Below are positions 1 to 9,767 of a stretch of DNA of 64,000 nt, in pieces. This stretch comes from CAVYXK01 sp963772445 (lineage in GTDB: Bacteria; Pseudomonadota; Alphaproteobacteria; Acetobacterales; Acetobacteraceae): the NCBI GenBank assembly GCA_963772445.1, contig CAVYXK010000019.1, positions 868,001 to 932,000 of the forward strand, written 5' to 3'. The position numbers and the translations under genes were made by a program. Positions within the stretch are counted from its first letter, which is position 1, and each line of letters begins with the position of its first letter. The notes beneath the pieces are model-generated. The model did no database searches, was not told where the DNA came from, and saw only the letters and a list, made by a program, of their open reading frames with translations.

Positions 1-1934
1 GAGCAGGAGCGCGAGCGGGGCATCACCATCACCTCGGCCGCCGTGACCTGCGAGTGGAAGGACCACCGCATCAACATCATCGACACGCCCGGCCATATCG
101 ATTTCAACATCGAGGTGAACCGTTCGCCTGCGCGTGCTCGACGGCGCGATCTTCATCATCGAGGGCGTGGCCGGCGTGCAGCCGCAGTCGGAAACCAACT
201 GGCGACTGGCCGACCGCTACAACGTGCCCCGGATCATCTTCATCAACAAGCTCGACCGCACTGGCGCCGACTTCTACCGTGCCACTGCGACGCTCAAGGA
301 GAAGCTGGATATCGTGGCGCTGCCGTTGCAGCTCCCGATCGGCATCGAGGACAAGTTCATCGGCGTCATCGATCTGGTCCGGATGAAGGCCGTCGTCTGG
401 GAAGGTGGCGAGCTGGGGGCGAGGTTCCACGATGAGGAAATTCCCGCCGACCTGCTCGAGCGCGCCCGCGAATACCGCCAGAACCTGCTGGACACCGCGC
501 TTTCGGTCGATGACGCGGCGATGGAGGAGTATTTCGAGCAGGGCGAAGTCTCCGAAGCCACGCTGAAGCGCTGCATCAAGGCAGGCACGATTTCCGGCGC
601 CTTCCGCCCTGTGCTGTGCGGCACCGCTTTCAAGAACAAGGGCGTGCAGCCGCTGCTGGATGCAGTGATCGATTACCTGCCGAGCCCGCTCGACGTGCCC
701 GGCATCAGCATCGCCGCCGGTGAGGGCGAGGAGGATGGCGAACATTCGAACCGCCGCCGGATCAAGGCCGATCCGGCGGCGCCGTTCGCCGGGCTGGCGT
801 TCAAGATCATCAACGACAAATACGGCACGCTGACCTTCGTGCGCGTCTATGCCGGCACGCTGCACTCGGGCGACATGGTGCTGAACACCACCAAAGCCCA
901 CCGCGAGCGCATCGGCCGCATGTTCCAGATGCACGCCGACAAGCGCCAGGAGATCAAAGAGGTCGAAGCCGGCGACATCGCCGCCTTCGTCGGCCTGAAG
1001 GACACCGGTACCGGCGATACGCTGGCCTCGCCGCAGGATCCCGGTAGTCCTCGAGCGCATGGCCTTCCCCGTGCCGGTGATCGACATCTCGGTCGAGCCG
1101 AAGACCAAGGACTCGATCGAGAAGATGAGCATCGGCCTGCAGAAGCTGGCTGGCGAGGACCCCAGCCTGCGGCTGCGCACCGACCAGGAGACCGGGCAGA
1201 CCATCCTGTCCGGCATGGGCGAGCTGCATCTGGAGATCATCATCGACCGGCTGCGGCGCGAATACGGCGTGGAGGCGAATATCGGCGCTCCGCAGGTCGC
1301 CTATCGCGAGACGATCACCCGCGCCCACACCGAAACCTACACGCACCGCAAGCAGACCGGCGGCTCCGGCCAGTACGCCGAGGTGAAGATCACCTTCGAG
1401 CCGTTGGAGCGGAACGGCGGCATCGTGTTCGAGAATGCGGTCGTCGGCGGCGCGGTGCCGAAGGAATATATCCCGGCGGTCGAGAAAGGGATCCGGTCGC
1501 AGGCCGATACCGGCGTGCTGGCCGGCTTCCCGACCGTGGACTTCAAGTACACCCTGATCGACGGCAAGTACCACGACGTGGACAGCTCGGCGCTGGCGTT
1601 CGAAATCGCCGCCAAGGCCTGCTTCCGCGACGGCATGAAGAAGGCCGGTCCGATCATCCTGGAGCCGATGATGGACGTGGAGGTCACCACGCCGCAGGAT
1701 CACGTGGGCGACGTGGTAGGAGATCTTAACCGTCGCCGCGGCATGATCCAGAACCAGGAGAGCTCGGGGTCCACCGTGATCGTGCGGGCCCATGTTCCCT
1801 TGAAGGAGATGTTCGGCTATATTTCGGATCTGCGAAGCATGACCAAGGGACGCGCCTCGTTCACGATGCAGTTCCACCACTACGATCCGGTGCCGCGCAA
1901 CATCGCGGACGAGATCATGGCCAAGAGCGCCTGA
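1..1934 (+). CDS. fusA: Elongation factor G, 5' end outside window, two frameshifts
   Basis: Ribosomal translocase GTPase acting in the cytoplasm. The window opens inside the G domain: GITITSAA (switch I), DTPGH (G3) and NKLD (G4) are visible, followed by EF-G domains II-V ending in the family's typical C-terminus. About 70 N-terminal residues including the P-loop lie upstream. Two one-base insertions break the frame: near 131 (an extra C after the ERS-like VNRS motif) and near 1036 (an extra C in the GDTLASPQDP-VVLERM segment). Protein similarity continues without a gap across both, so sequencing error is more likely than decay. No tuf gene or ribosomal protein gene follows, so this may be a second EF-G copy outside the str operon. 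The EF-G family call is secure; the paralogue idea is inference. Confidence 0.93.
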
Positions 1935-1968
1935 TGGCCGGAGTATCCCCGTGACGGTGGGCCACTAA

Positions 1969-2286
1969 GTGGCAGCGCCCCGCCTTCACTGGACGCGGGG
2001 TCGCACGGACAAAGGGGTGGGCGTGGCCCGCGCCCTCGAATGGATCGGCCTGGACGACGCGGGTAAGGCGATCGCCCGCGTAGTGCGCCTACCGGGGCCG
2101 CTGTGGTCCAACTGGCGGCAGTACCGCGCCGTGGCTCTCGACGAGGAGGCGAAGGTGATCGAGCTTCGCCCCACGCCGCCGGATGGCGCCGACTGGCTGG
2201 CCTGCGTCGGTGGCCAGGTGGTCGGCCGCGCGGCTCTGCCGCTGCAGGCGGTGCGGCGAGTGGAGGCGGCGCTCGGCGGGGACTGA
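1969..2286 (+). CDS. Small hypothetical protein, 105 aa
   Basis: A GTG-started frame with codon use like its neighbours (mostly G or C at third positions). It begins 34 bases after the EF-G stop. The product is soluble-looking, with no signal peptide or membrane segment, and rich in Trp and Arg near the N-terminus. I recognise no family. It could be co-transcribed with the EF-G gene. It might also be a chance open frame, since all frames are long in DNA of this GC content. Confidence 0.45.
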   Translation: MAAPRLHWTRGRTDKGVGVARALEWIGLDDAGKAIARVVRLPGPLWSNWRQYRAVALDEEAKVIELRPTPPDGADWLACVGGQVVGRAALPLQAVRRVEAALGGD

Positions 2287-2333
2287 GCGCGACGTACGCC
2301 CGCTGCGATGACGTAGTCTGGGTGGGATGACCG

Positions 2334-2774
2334 ATGAGCAACGCAGCCGGATATGATGTCGATTTCTACGCCTGGACAATCGAGCAGGCCGGCCTTTTGC
2401 GCTCGGGCCGGCTGTCCGAGGCCGATATCGAGAATATCGCCGAGGAAATCGAAAGCATGGGACGTAGCGAGAAGCGAGAGCTGTCCAATCATCTTACCGT
2501 GTTGCTTATCCATTTGCTGAAATGGCAGGTTCAGCCCGCATTCCGCGGCGGCAGTTGGCGGCTTACAATCATCGAGCAACGCCGCCGACTGACTGAGCAC
2601 CTGAAGGACAATCCAAGTTTAAGGGGCCTTCTGGCGGAGAGCATCGCGATGTCGTACCGGTTTGCGCTGCTGGGAGCGCAGAAGGAAACCGGTCTGTCGG
2701 ACAGCGCTTTCCCTGCCACCTGCCCCTGGACCGGCGAACAGGTGCTGGCCGAAGAATTTCTTCCAGAGGAATAA
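2334..2774 (+). CDS. DUF29 family protein
   Basis: A 146-residue protein with the full DUF29 signature: an N-terminal YDVDFYAWTIEQAGLLRSG-type segment, the ENIAEEIESMGRSEKREL helix, the HLLKWQ block near the middle, and the SWR...EQR region. The family is small, all-helical, of unknown function, and common in cyanobacteria and alphaproteobacteria, often in several genomic copies. A second, diverged copy lies at 4529-4963 beyond a peptide-binding protein gene. The start is the ATG that gives the canonical N-terminus. Family membership is clear; no function can be assigned. Confidence 0.85.
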   Translation: MSNAAGYDVDFYAWTIEQAGLLRSGRLSEADIENIAEEIESMGRSEKRELSNHLTVLLIHLLKWQVQPAFRGGSWRLTIIEQRRRLTEHLKDNPSLRGLLAESIAMSYRFALLGAQKETGLSDSAFPATCPWTGEQVLAEEFLPEE

Positions 2775-2836
2775 CCCCTCGTCTCCCCTGATGGGAGGTC
2801 GTAGGGTGTAACAACGGCCTCGCCCTCGGTTTGCGA

Positions 2837-4447
2837 ATGATCCACCTGCCTGGATGTAGCCGACCCTTGTTAGGCCCGCTGCTGGCGGTGGCGATCGTCG
2901 CCTCCGGCGCAAGCAGCCTGCACGCCGAGACGCTGGTGGTGTGCACCGAGGCAAGCCCCGATTTCCTGAACGCGCAGCTCAGCGTCACCAGCTTCGACGT
3001 CAGTGAACAGGTTTCGGACCGGCTGGTGGAGATGCCGAGCAGTGGCGCTGACCTTACGCCGGCGCTCGCTCGATCTTGGACGATCTCGCCGGACGGGCTG
3101 AGCTATACGTTCAACCTGCGGCACGGGGTGAAGTTCCAGTCGAACGCACGCTTCACGCCAAGCCGGGAGATGAACGCCGACGACGTGGTGTTCAGCTTCC
3201 GGCGCATGTTCGACACTTCGGACCCGTTCTACAAAAGTGCCAACGGCAACTTTCCCGAATACCTAGATCTGCTGGCGCCCAGCCTGCAAGCCATAGATCG
3301 GATCGATAACAACACTGTGCGGTTTCGATTGAAGACGCCGCTGGCGTCACTGCTGGCGACGCTGTCGATCCCCCCGTTCTCAATCCTGTCAGCGGAGTAT
3401 GCGGCCAGCCTGGAGAAATCGGGCCAGCTCGGCGACCTCGATACGGAATTGATCGGCACCGGGCCGTTCAGCTTCGTGCAATACCAGAAGGACTTACTGG
3501 TGCGTTTTCGCGCCTTCCCGGATTTCTGGGGCAAGACCGGCGGCATGCCAGAGCGGGCGGCGCGAGTTGATCAACTCGTATTCGCGATCACGCCCGATGC
3601 CTCAGTGCGCGAAGCGAAACTGCGTACGGACGAGTGCCAGATCGCGCGCTATCCAAATCCGTCTGATGTGCCGGCGTTGCGCGCCGACCCGCATATCAGG
3701 GTGGAACAGGGACAGATTTCGGTTACCAACTACATCTATTTCGATCTCGACCGGAGGCCGCTGGACGATCTGCGGGTACGCAAGGCCTTGGCGCTGGCGA
3801 TCGATCACGATGCGCTGGCGGCGGTGGCGTTTCCGGGTGGCGTACCGGCGGCCGGGCTGGTGCCCCCGGCACTGTGGGGATACGACCCGTCGCTGCACCC
3901 CTATCCCCACGACCCCGATGCCGCGCGCCGACTGCTAGCCGAGGCGGGCTATCCGAACGGCTTCTCCACGGAGCTATGGGCGATGCCGGTGTCGCGTCCC
4001 TATGTGCCGAACGGACGCCGCGCCGCGGCAATGATCCAGGCGGACTGGGCGAAGATCGGTGTGCAGGCGCGGATCGTTACCTATGAGTGGGGCGAGTACC
4101 TGAAGCGCACGCGCGACGGCGACGCGCCGATCGCCATGCTCGGCGACATCTGGGACTATCCGGATCCCAGTGAGGTGATGCTCGAGTTCGTTTGTCGCGC
4201 CCCCGCCAATGCGGCGCATTTCTGCAGCCCGGCGTACGACGCGGCGGTGTTGCGGGCGAATGTGGTGACCGATCAAGCCGAACGGGCGCGACTTTACCAG
4301 CAAGCACAGCGGGCGATGTACGACGCGGTGCCGCTGGTGCGGCTGGCGAATGTCATGGCGTATGTGCCGGTGCGGCGCGTGGTGCAGGGGTTCCGTCCGC
4401 AGGCGCTCGGTACGCAGTCGTATGGCGGGGTGGCTTTGGGAAGGTGA
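2837..4447 (+). CDS. ABC transporter substrate-binding protein, family 5 (Dpp/Opp type)
   Basis: Periplasmic solute-binding protein of the dipeptide/oligopeptide class, about 536 residues. A Sec signal peptide with a hydrophobic core ends near ASSLHA|ET. The mature part shows family-5 landmarks: a LARSWTISPDGLSYTFNLR-like segment near residue 75, DDVVFSFRRM near 115, a GTGPF motif near 210, and RRLLAEAGYPNGF near 360. The ATG at 2837 is preferred over an in-frame TTG two codons upstream. No permease or ATPase genes lie beside it, so it is an orphan component. It sits between two DUF29 genes. The ligand cannot be predicted; peptides, opines, glutathione or nickel are all possible in this class. 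Confidence 0.85.
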   Translation: MIHLPGCSRPLLGPLLAVAIVASGASSLHAETLVVCTEASPDFLNAQLSVTSFDVSEQVSDRLVEMPSSGADLTPALARSWTISPDGLSYTFNLRHGVKFQSNARFTPSREMNADDVVFSFRRMFDTSDPFYKSANGNFPEYLDLLAPSLQAIDRIDNNTVRFRLKTPLASLLATLSIPPFSILSAEYAASLEKSGQLGDLDTELIGTGPFSFVQYQKDLLVRFRAFPDFWGKTGGMPERAARVDQLVFAITPDASVREAKLRTDECQIARYPNPSDVPALRADPHIRVEQGQISVTNYIYFDLDRRPLDDLRVRKALALAIDHDALAAVAFPGGVPAAGLVPPALWGYDPSLHPYPHDPDAARRLLAEAGYPNGFSTELWAMPVSRPYVPNGRRAAAMIQADWAKIGVQARIVTYEWGEYLKRTRDGDAPIAMLGDIWDYPDPSEVMLEFVCRAPANAAHFCSPAYDAAVLRANVVTDQAERARLYQQAQRAMYDAVPLVRLANVMAYVPVRRVVQGFRPQALGTQSYGGVALGR

Positions 4448-4528
4448 GCAAACGTCCCAGTCTCGTGCTTGCCGTCCGGTATGGGGTTGCCTAGCGTGAG
4501 AGTGCCGCGAGCGACCAGAGGCGGATCG

Positions 4529-4963
4529 ATGGGTGACCTCTACGATCAGGACCTGCTGCTCTGGAGCGAACAGCAGGCCGGACTGCTGCGCCGGCGCGCG
4601 GCTGGCGAGATAACCAACGACGCTGACATGGACTGGCTCAATATCGCCGAGGAGATCGAAGCAGTGGGGCGCCGCGAGCTGCGGAGCCGGCTGATCCGAC
4701 TGCTGCAGCACCTGCTCAAGTGGAAATACCAGCCGGAGCTGCGCAGCCGAAGCTGGCGCACAACCATCAAAGCGCAACGGGACGACATCGAGGATCTGCT
4801 CGCGCAAAGCCCGAGCTTGCGGCGAACTCTGCCCGATGTGCTGCCTGCAGCATATCGCCGGGCCCGCGATGAGGCTCTGGAGGAGACCGGGCTGCTTAAG
4901 CTTCCAGAACTGTCGCCGTTCACTCTGGAACACGTGCTCGGCGGGGAGCTGCGGGGCGAGTAG
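4529..4963 (+). CDS. DUF29 family protein, second copy
   Basis: A 144-residue DUF29 protein. It has the LYDQDLLLWSEQQAGLLRRR N-terminus, NIAEEIEAVGRRELRSR, and HLLKWKYQPE followed by SWR. The start is set at the ATG giving the canonical N-terminus; the same frame is open 20 codons further upstream with no family similarity. It is a diverged paralogue of the gene at 2334, and the two flank an orphan peptide-binding protein. Function unknown. Confidence 0.83.
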   Translation: MGDLYDQDLLLWSEQQAGLLRRRAAGEITNDADMDWLNIAEEIEAVGRRELRSRLIRLLQHLLKWKYQPELRSRSWRTTIKAQRDDIEDLLAQSPSLRRTLPDVLPAAYRRARDEALEETGLLKLPELSPFTLEHVLGGELRGE

Positions 4964-5077
4964 TGCGCCAATTCGTCGATCGCCCGGTTGCTGATCGTCA
5001 TTTCACCGCTCCTCATCGCCGCATCGCGGACTGCGGAAGCGACTGCCGGATGTACATCCGGCCCGGATCCCAGCAAC

Positions 5078-8038
5078 CTACCCATCCTCCCCGGCCGCCG
5101 CCCACTCCGCCACTCGCGCAAGCTGAGCGTAATTCGAAAATCGAGGCGCTCGCCCCGGATGCGGCTGCGACAGATAGCATCGCGTCGGGTCATCGAACGC
5201 ATCGATCAGCTCCCCGAGCTTTACTCCCGCCTCCTCGACGCACGCCCCCAGCTCCGACGGCTCGCCGTTGAACAGCGACAGTTCCCGCCCCGGCACATAT
5301 CCACCGGTTACCCGCCAGTAACTCAGTTCAGCCGCTCGGCCCTGGCGCTCGGAGCCAAACGCCCCTGCCGCGGCCATTGCCGCCTCGAGCGGAAGCTGTG
5401 GCGCCAGCCCCCTCTCAACCTCGCTGGGTCCCGGTGCATGGCCCGTCTTGTAGTCCAGGATCGCCAGCGTGCCGTCCCGCCGACGCTCGATCCGGTCCGC
5501 CCGGCCCACCAGCGCAAAAAGTCCGCCCGGTCGCCGCAGCTCCCAGCACCCCGGCACTTCCGGCCAGAGCTGTTCCAGCTCATGCTGGGCCCGCCGCTCG
5601 ATCTCGATCGCCGCCACCCAGTCGGCGATGCGCGCCAGCCGCGGCGCCCACCAGTTGCGCAGCGCCTCCCGCATCCCGGCACGCTGCATCGCCCCGATCA
5701 GGTGCACGCGCAGCCGTCCGGCCGCATCGGGGGGCCACCGCGTGCCGTTCTCCGCCAGGAACCGGTGCAGCCCGGCGTGCACCAGCGTTCCGTAATCGGC
5801 CGCATCCGTCTCCTGCTCTAGCGGGTCCAGCGCGGCCAGGCGCAGTACATGGCGGGCATAGATTGCATACGGGTCACGCAGCCAGGTCTCGATCTCGGTG
5901 ACGCTCAGCCGACGCGGGCGGCAAGCCACGGCAGGGCAGGGGGCAGGGGGCTTCACCGGCTCCGCCCCACCCGCCGGTTGATCCAGTGACCGCGCCCAGA
6001 TGACCGCCGGGTGCGCCGGCAGTCCGGCGCCACGTCCGGCCAGGAACATCTCCAGCCGGGTCAACCACCGACTGGGCACCGCGGGCGCCCCGTCCCGCCG
6101 CCGGGGACAGGACAGCACCACCCGTGGCGCCGCGCAGGCAACCGAGACGAAATCATGCGCCGCCTGTGCCACCCCGACCTCCGGCGAGGGCAGCCCGACC
6201 CGAGCGCGCATCAGCCGCGACAGCCATGGCCCGGGATCGGCGGCCGCCGGCCACACGCCCTCGACCAAACCGCCCAACACCATTACGTCAACGCTTTGCA
6301 GCCGCGCCTCCAGCAAGCCCCAGATGAAAACCCGAGGATGCTCGGCCCCCGCGCGCCCACGCAGCGCGCGGCGGCTGCGCACCACCGCCCCCGCCAGCAC
6401 CGCATCCAACAAGCCCGGCAGCACCGCGCGGGGCTGGCCCGGCAGCACCGGCAAGCAGACCCGCACGGCTGCCAAAAGCTCGGCCAGAGCGGCGCCCTCC
6501 TCGGCGGCCCATAACCGCGCCGCGCCTGGCACCTCGTCTGTCGCGGCCAGCTGCTCGGCGGCTTCGATGAGCGCCGTCATGGCGTCGGCCGGCGCGACCT
6601 CGATAGAAGCAGCGAAGCGCAGTGCCGGCGCCAGAGCCTGCTCGACGCGTCCCAGCAGCATCGCCGCCTCGGCCCGACCCGGAGCCGCGGCCCGATCCGC
6701 CGCCTGCCGCAGCCCGGTCAATCCCGGTGGCGGCTTTGGCCCCCGCAACGTTGCCAGCTCCAGCGCCCGCGCCGCACTCCGACATGCCGCCGGAGACAGG
6801 CCAGCCGCCGCAAGTGGGTGCTTCAACAATGCCAGCAGCGCCACCGGCGCCAGCTCATCGGTAATCGCGCGGGCGAGCAGGCGTAGAAACACCGCTGGCG
6901 GCGTCTCCGCCAACGGCTCGCCGGCGCTGTCGTCGGCGACCACGCGGTGGCGCAGCAACTCGGCCGCCACCCGTTGGGCTAGCTCGCGATCGGGCGTCAC
7001 CAATGCAGCCCGCGCCCCGGGCATCTCCAGCGCATCGCGCAGCACCAGGGCAATTGCCGCTGCCTCCTCCTGCTGGTCGGCCGGGTCCAGCCAGGTAATG
7101 CCGGCACTTTCCGCCGCGCCCGGATGCTGCCAATCCCCCAGCGCTGGACCCGGCAGCAGCGCCCGGCTCAGCGTTGCGATCCGCCCGGCAGGGATTGCAC
7201 CAGAGGGCGTCGTGGGCCACGGCCGCACGTCTTCGCGGCCGGCGCCCAGCACCTCCAACAGGCGGCGAAACCCGGCCTGGTAGTGCGATTCCTCCGACGC
7301 CGCCCACGTCGCTTCATCCAGCTCGCAATCGAGGCCCGGCAGCAGCACCGCCCCGTCCGGCAGCCGCGCCAGCACGCCGGCCAACCGGGCAACTGCCGGG
7401 ATGCCGCCGGTCGGGCCGGCCAGCAGCACGCGCCCGTCAGGAGGCCGGCGCTGCCAGGACATGGCCTGCGCATCCAACAGCGCCACCTGCCGCGCGGCCG
7501 GGTTCATCAGTCCCTGCTCGGCCAGCCAAGCCGGCCAAGCGGCGGTCACGATACGAAGAAAGGTCAGCGTCCGCGCCCAGTGCTCGGCAAACGCGGGATC
7601 GGCAGCATCCGGCAGCCGCTCCGCCAGATCGATCTCCGCCCGCTCTGCCTCGTCCATCAGCGCAGCCAGCTCGACCGCGAGCCGCCAAGCCCGGTCGGCG
7701 GTGCGCGGGGCGCCGTCGGTGCCGCCCATTGCCAGGATCATGCGCGCCAGCACCGCCAGCCGCTGCATCGGCTCGACGGTGGGCGGCAGATCAAGCGCAC
7801 CGGCCAGCGCCAGCGGCGCTTCGTCCAGCACCCCGATCGCGACGATCCGCGGTAGCAGCAGCGCCCGCCCGCCGGATACGCGCAGGAACGCCTCAGCCAG
7901 CGCCCGCGCGGCCCTGCGAGTCGGCAGCAGGATCAGCCCGCGCGCCGTTTCCAATGGATCGCCGCCGGCCCGCTCGAGCCACTCCGTCGCGACCGCGTCC
8001 AGGAACGGGACATGCGGGGGAAGGGTGAACAGGTTCAT
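5078..8038 (-). CDS. addB: Double-strand break repair protein AddB
   Basis: B subunit of the AddAB helicase-nuclease, which resects broken DNA ends and loads RecA at Chi-like sites. It has 986 residues, normal for alphaproteobacterial AddB. The N-terminus has the RGLILLPTRRAARALAEAF segment without a functional Walker A. The C-terminus carries a RecB-type nuclease domain with YGTLVHAGLHRFL and the LDYKTG catalytic motif. I do not see the CX2CX5C iron-sulfur ligands of Bacillus AddB after the nuclease motif. Its start overlaps the murU stop by 4 bp (ATGA). Unusually, addA does not follow: the gene ends facing a DUF29 gene on the other strand. Confidence 0.93.
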   Translation of the reverse strand: MNLFTLPPHVPFLDAVATEWLERAGGDPLETARGLILLPTRRAARALAEAFLRVSGGRALLLPRIVAIGVLDEAPLALAGALDLPPTVEPMQRLAVLARMILAMGGTDGAPRTADRAWRLAVELAALMDEAERAEIDLAERLPDAADPAFAEHWARTLTFLRIVTAAWPAWLAEQGLMNPAARQVALLDAQAMSWQRRPPDGRVLLAGPTGGIPAVARLAGVLARLPDGAVLLPGLDCELDEATWAASEESHYQAGFRRLLEVLGAGREDVRPWPTTPSGAIPAGRIATLSRALLPGPALGDWQHPGAAESAGITWLDPADQQEEAAAIALVLRDALEMPGARAALVTPDRELAQRVAAELLRHRVVADDSAGEPLAETPPAVFLRLLARAITDELAPVALLALLKHPLAAAGLSPAACRSAARALELATLRGPKPPPGLTGLRQAADRAAAPGRAEAAMLLGRVEQALAPALRFAASIEVAPADAMTALIEAAEQLAATDEVPGAARLWAAEEGAALAELLAAVRVCLPVLPGQPRAVLPGLLDAVLAGAVVRSRRALRGRAGAEHPRVFIWGLLEARLQSVDVMVLGGLVEGVWPAAADPGPWLSRLMRARVGLPSPEVGVAQAAHDFVSVACAAPRVVLSCPRRRDGAPAVPSRWLTRLEMFLAGRGAGLPAHPAVIWARSLDQPAGGAEPVKPPAPCPAVACRPRRLSVTEIETWLRDPYAIYARHVLRLAALDPLEQETDAADYGTLVHAGLHRFLAENGTRWPPDAAGRLRVHLIGAMQRAGMREALRNWWAPRLARIADWVAAIEIERRAQHELEQLWPEVPGCWELRRPGGLFALVGRADRIERRRDGTLAILDYKTGHAPGPSEVERGLAPQLPLEAAMAAAGAFGSERQGRAAELSYWRVTGGYVPGRELSLFNGEPSELGACVEEAGVKLGELIDAFDDPTRCYLSQPHPGRAPRFSNYAQLARVAEWAAAGEDG

Positions 8039-8775
8039 GGCCGTTCGCCCGGCCAGCGCTCATGCAGCAGCGCCTCGGCCTCGGCAAGGTCCGCGGGTGA
8101 AGACAGGTGAAACCAAAGCCCGTCATGCACCACCGCGCGCAGCCGCCCCGCCGCGATCGCCCGGTCCCAGACGAGGTTCATGCTGAACGAGCCACTGGGC
8201 GCCTCGTCCAGCAGGGTCGGGGTCAGCAGATGCACGCCCGCATATGCATATGGAACCACTTCGCGCTCTCCGCGCCGGCGAACCGCGCCCAGCGGATCGA
8301 CTGCGAAATCCCCACCTCCCACCTCGGCTCGGACCTGGCTCGTGCGATGGACCAGCAGCACGTCATCCGCCTCGCCGGCCGCGAAGGCCGCAACGAGCCG
8401 GTCCAGCGCCGGACGCGGCCCATCGAGCCAGAAGGCGTCGCCGTTGACCACGTAAAACGGATCACGGCCCAATATATCCCGCGCGGCCCGAACCCCGCCG
8501 CCGGTTTCCAACAGTGCCGGCTCACGGCGGACGACGGCTTCCGGCCCGCCCCCGGCTGCGGCCCGGGCGGCCAGATGCGCCGCAAGGCGCTCGCCCTGCC
8601 AGTGGGCATTGACCACCACCAACTCCACCCCCGCGTCAGCCAGCCGGTCTAGTGCATGATCGAGCAGGGTCCTGCCGCCGAGCGGCAGCAGCGCTTTGGG
8701 GATGTCGTCGGTCAGGGGGCGCATGCGGCTTCCCCGCCCGGCGGCGAGCACCATAGCCGCGCGAGGGCGGATCAC
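8035..8775 (-). CDS. murU: N-acetylmuramate alpha-1-phosphate uridylyltransferase
   Basis: Converts MurNAc-1-phosphate and UTP to UDP-MurNAc in the peptidoglycan recycling route that bypasses fosfomycin-sensitive de novo synthesis. The nucleotidyltransferase signature AAMVLAAGRGSRMRPLTDD with PKALLPLGG is at the N-terminus, and a metal-binding NGDAFW motif follows near residue 110. About 246 residues, usual for MurU. I chose the GTG at 8775, which overlaps the amgK stop as GTGA and gives the family N-terminus; the open frame runs 15 codons further upstream. It works with the AmgK kinase encoded just upstream in the same operon. Confidence 0.88.
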   Translation of the reverse strand: MIRPRAAMVLAAGRGSRMRPLTDDIPKALLPLGGRTLLDHALDRLADAGVELVVVNAHWQGERLAAHLAARAAAGGGPEAVVRREPALLETGGGVRAARDILGRDPFYVVNGDAFWLDGPRPALDRLVAAFAAGEADDVLLVHRTSQVRAEVGGGDFAVDPLGAVRRRGEREVVPYAYAGVHLLTPTLLDEAPSGSFSMNLVWDRAIAAGRLRAVVHDGLWFHLSSPADLAEAEALLHERWPGERP

Positions 8776-9767
8776 GCCGCGAGCCCCGGCGGGTTGCCGC
8801 GCATCTCTTGCGGGATCCAACGGTCCAGCGCGGCGGCCAGCGGGGCCGCGACCGGCTCGGCCAGCGCCACGTCCAGCAGGTGCCAGGTGTGTGGCCCATA
8901 CACCAAATAGTGCGGGCGCCCGTCACGCCGCGCCAGCCGCACCCATTGACCCGCCACCCGCAGATGCCGCTGCGCCGCGCAGGCCGCCATTGCCGCGCGG
9001 AAAGCGCAGGTGTCGAACTCCGGTCGCGCTGCCAGATACCGCTGCACCACCCGCTCGCCGATCTCCGGGGGGATGTCGCGCCGCGCATCCTGGATCAGCG
9101 AAACCAGATCATAGGCCGGGTGCCCGATCGCCGCGTTCTGGAAATCGAGTAGCCCGAGCCGTCGCAGCCCGGCCCTATCCGCCAGCCAGACCAAGTTGCC
9201 GGCAAAGAAGTCGCGGTGGACGAACCCGCACGACCCGTCAGCCACCGGCGCAAGCATCACTTCCAGCGCTGCCCCGATCTCTCGCCGTGCGGCCTCCGGT
9301 GCCGACCCGCCAAATGCGGCCGGCCACCACCAGTCGAGCAGCGTGCCGACCGCTGTCCGCGCCATTTCCGCTGCCCCCCAAAGCGGTAGGGCCGGCGGCG
9401 GTTCGGCGCGCTGCATGGCCAGCAGCACCTCCACCGCGGCGTCGAACAACTCCCCGGCCGTGACCTGCGAGAGCAGCGCTGGGAACAGATCGTCCCCAAG
9501 GTCCTCTTCCAGCAGCAGCCCCAACTCGGGCTCGGCGGCAATGATCTCCGGCGGCGACAGCCCGATCGAGGCTAAATGCCGCGCCAACCGCACGAATGGC
9601 CCGATATCCTCGGGCGGCGGGGCGTCCATCAGGATGGCCGGGCGCGGCCCTGCCAGCAGCCGCAAATAGCGGCGGAAGCTCGCATCCTGCGCCAGCGGGA
9701 CCGCCCGCGCCGCCCCGAACCCATGCCGCGCCAGAAATCCAGCGATCAGCCCGTCTCGCGTCGTCAT
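8772..9767 (-). CDS. amgK: Anomeric MurNAc/GlcNAc kinase
   Basis: Aminoglycoside-phosphotransferase-fold kinase that phosphorylates the anomeric position of MurNAc (and GlcNAc), supplying the MurU substrate. About 331 residues. Visible motifs are the Brenner-type catalytic loop VHRDFFAGN, the LGLLDFQNA metal-binding motif, and the GHPAYDLVSLIQDARR segment typical of AmgK. The ATG at 9767 overlaps the tsaE stop by 4 bp. The long upstream open extension is antisense noise inside tsaE. The tsaE-amgK-murU-addB order is conserved in many alphaproteobacteria. Confidence 0.87.
   Translation of the reverse strand: MTTRDGLIAGFLARHGFGAARAVPLAQDASFRRYLRLLAGPRPAILMDAPPPEDIGPFVRLARHLASIGLSPPEIIAAEPELGLLLEEDLGDDLFPALLSQVTAGELFDAAVEVLLAMQRAEPPPALPLWGAAEMARTAVGTLLDWWWPAAFGGSAPEAARREIGAALEVMLAPVADGSCGFVHRDFFAGNLVWLADRAGLRRLGLLDFQNAAIGHPAYDLVSLIQDARRDIPPEIGERVVQRYLAARPEFDTCAFRAAMAACAAQRHLRVAGQWVRLARRDGRPHYLVYGPHTWHLLDVALAEPVAAPLAAALDRWIPQEMRGNPPGLAA

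Noticed and set aside
104..1243. 379-codon open frame on the minus strand
   Set aside because: Antisense to the EF-G gene.
6000..7283. 427-codon plus-strand open frame rich in Ala, Ser, Arg and Pro
   Set aside because: Antisense to addB; low-complexity composition, no start context.
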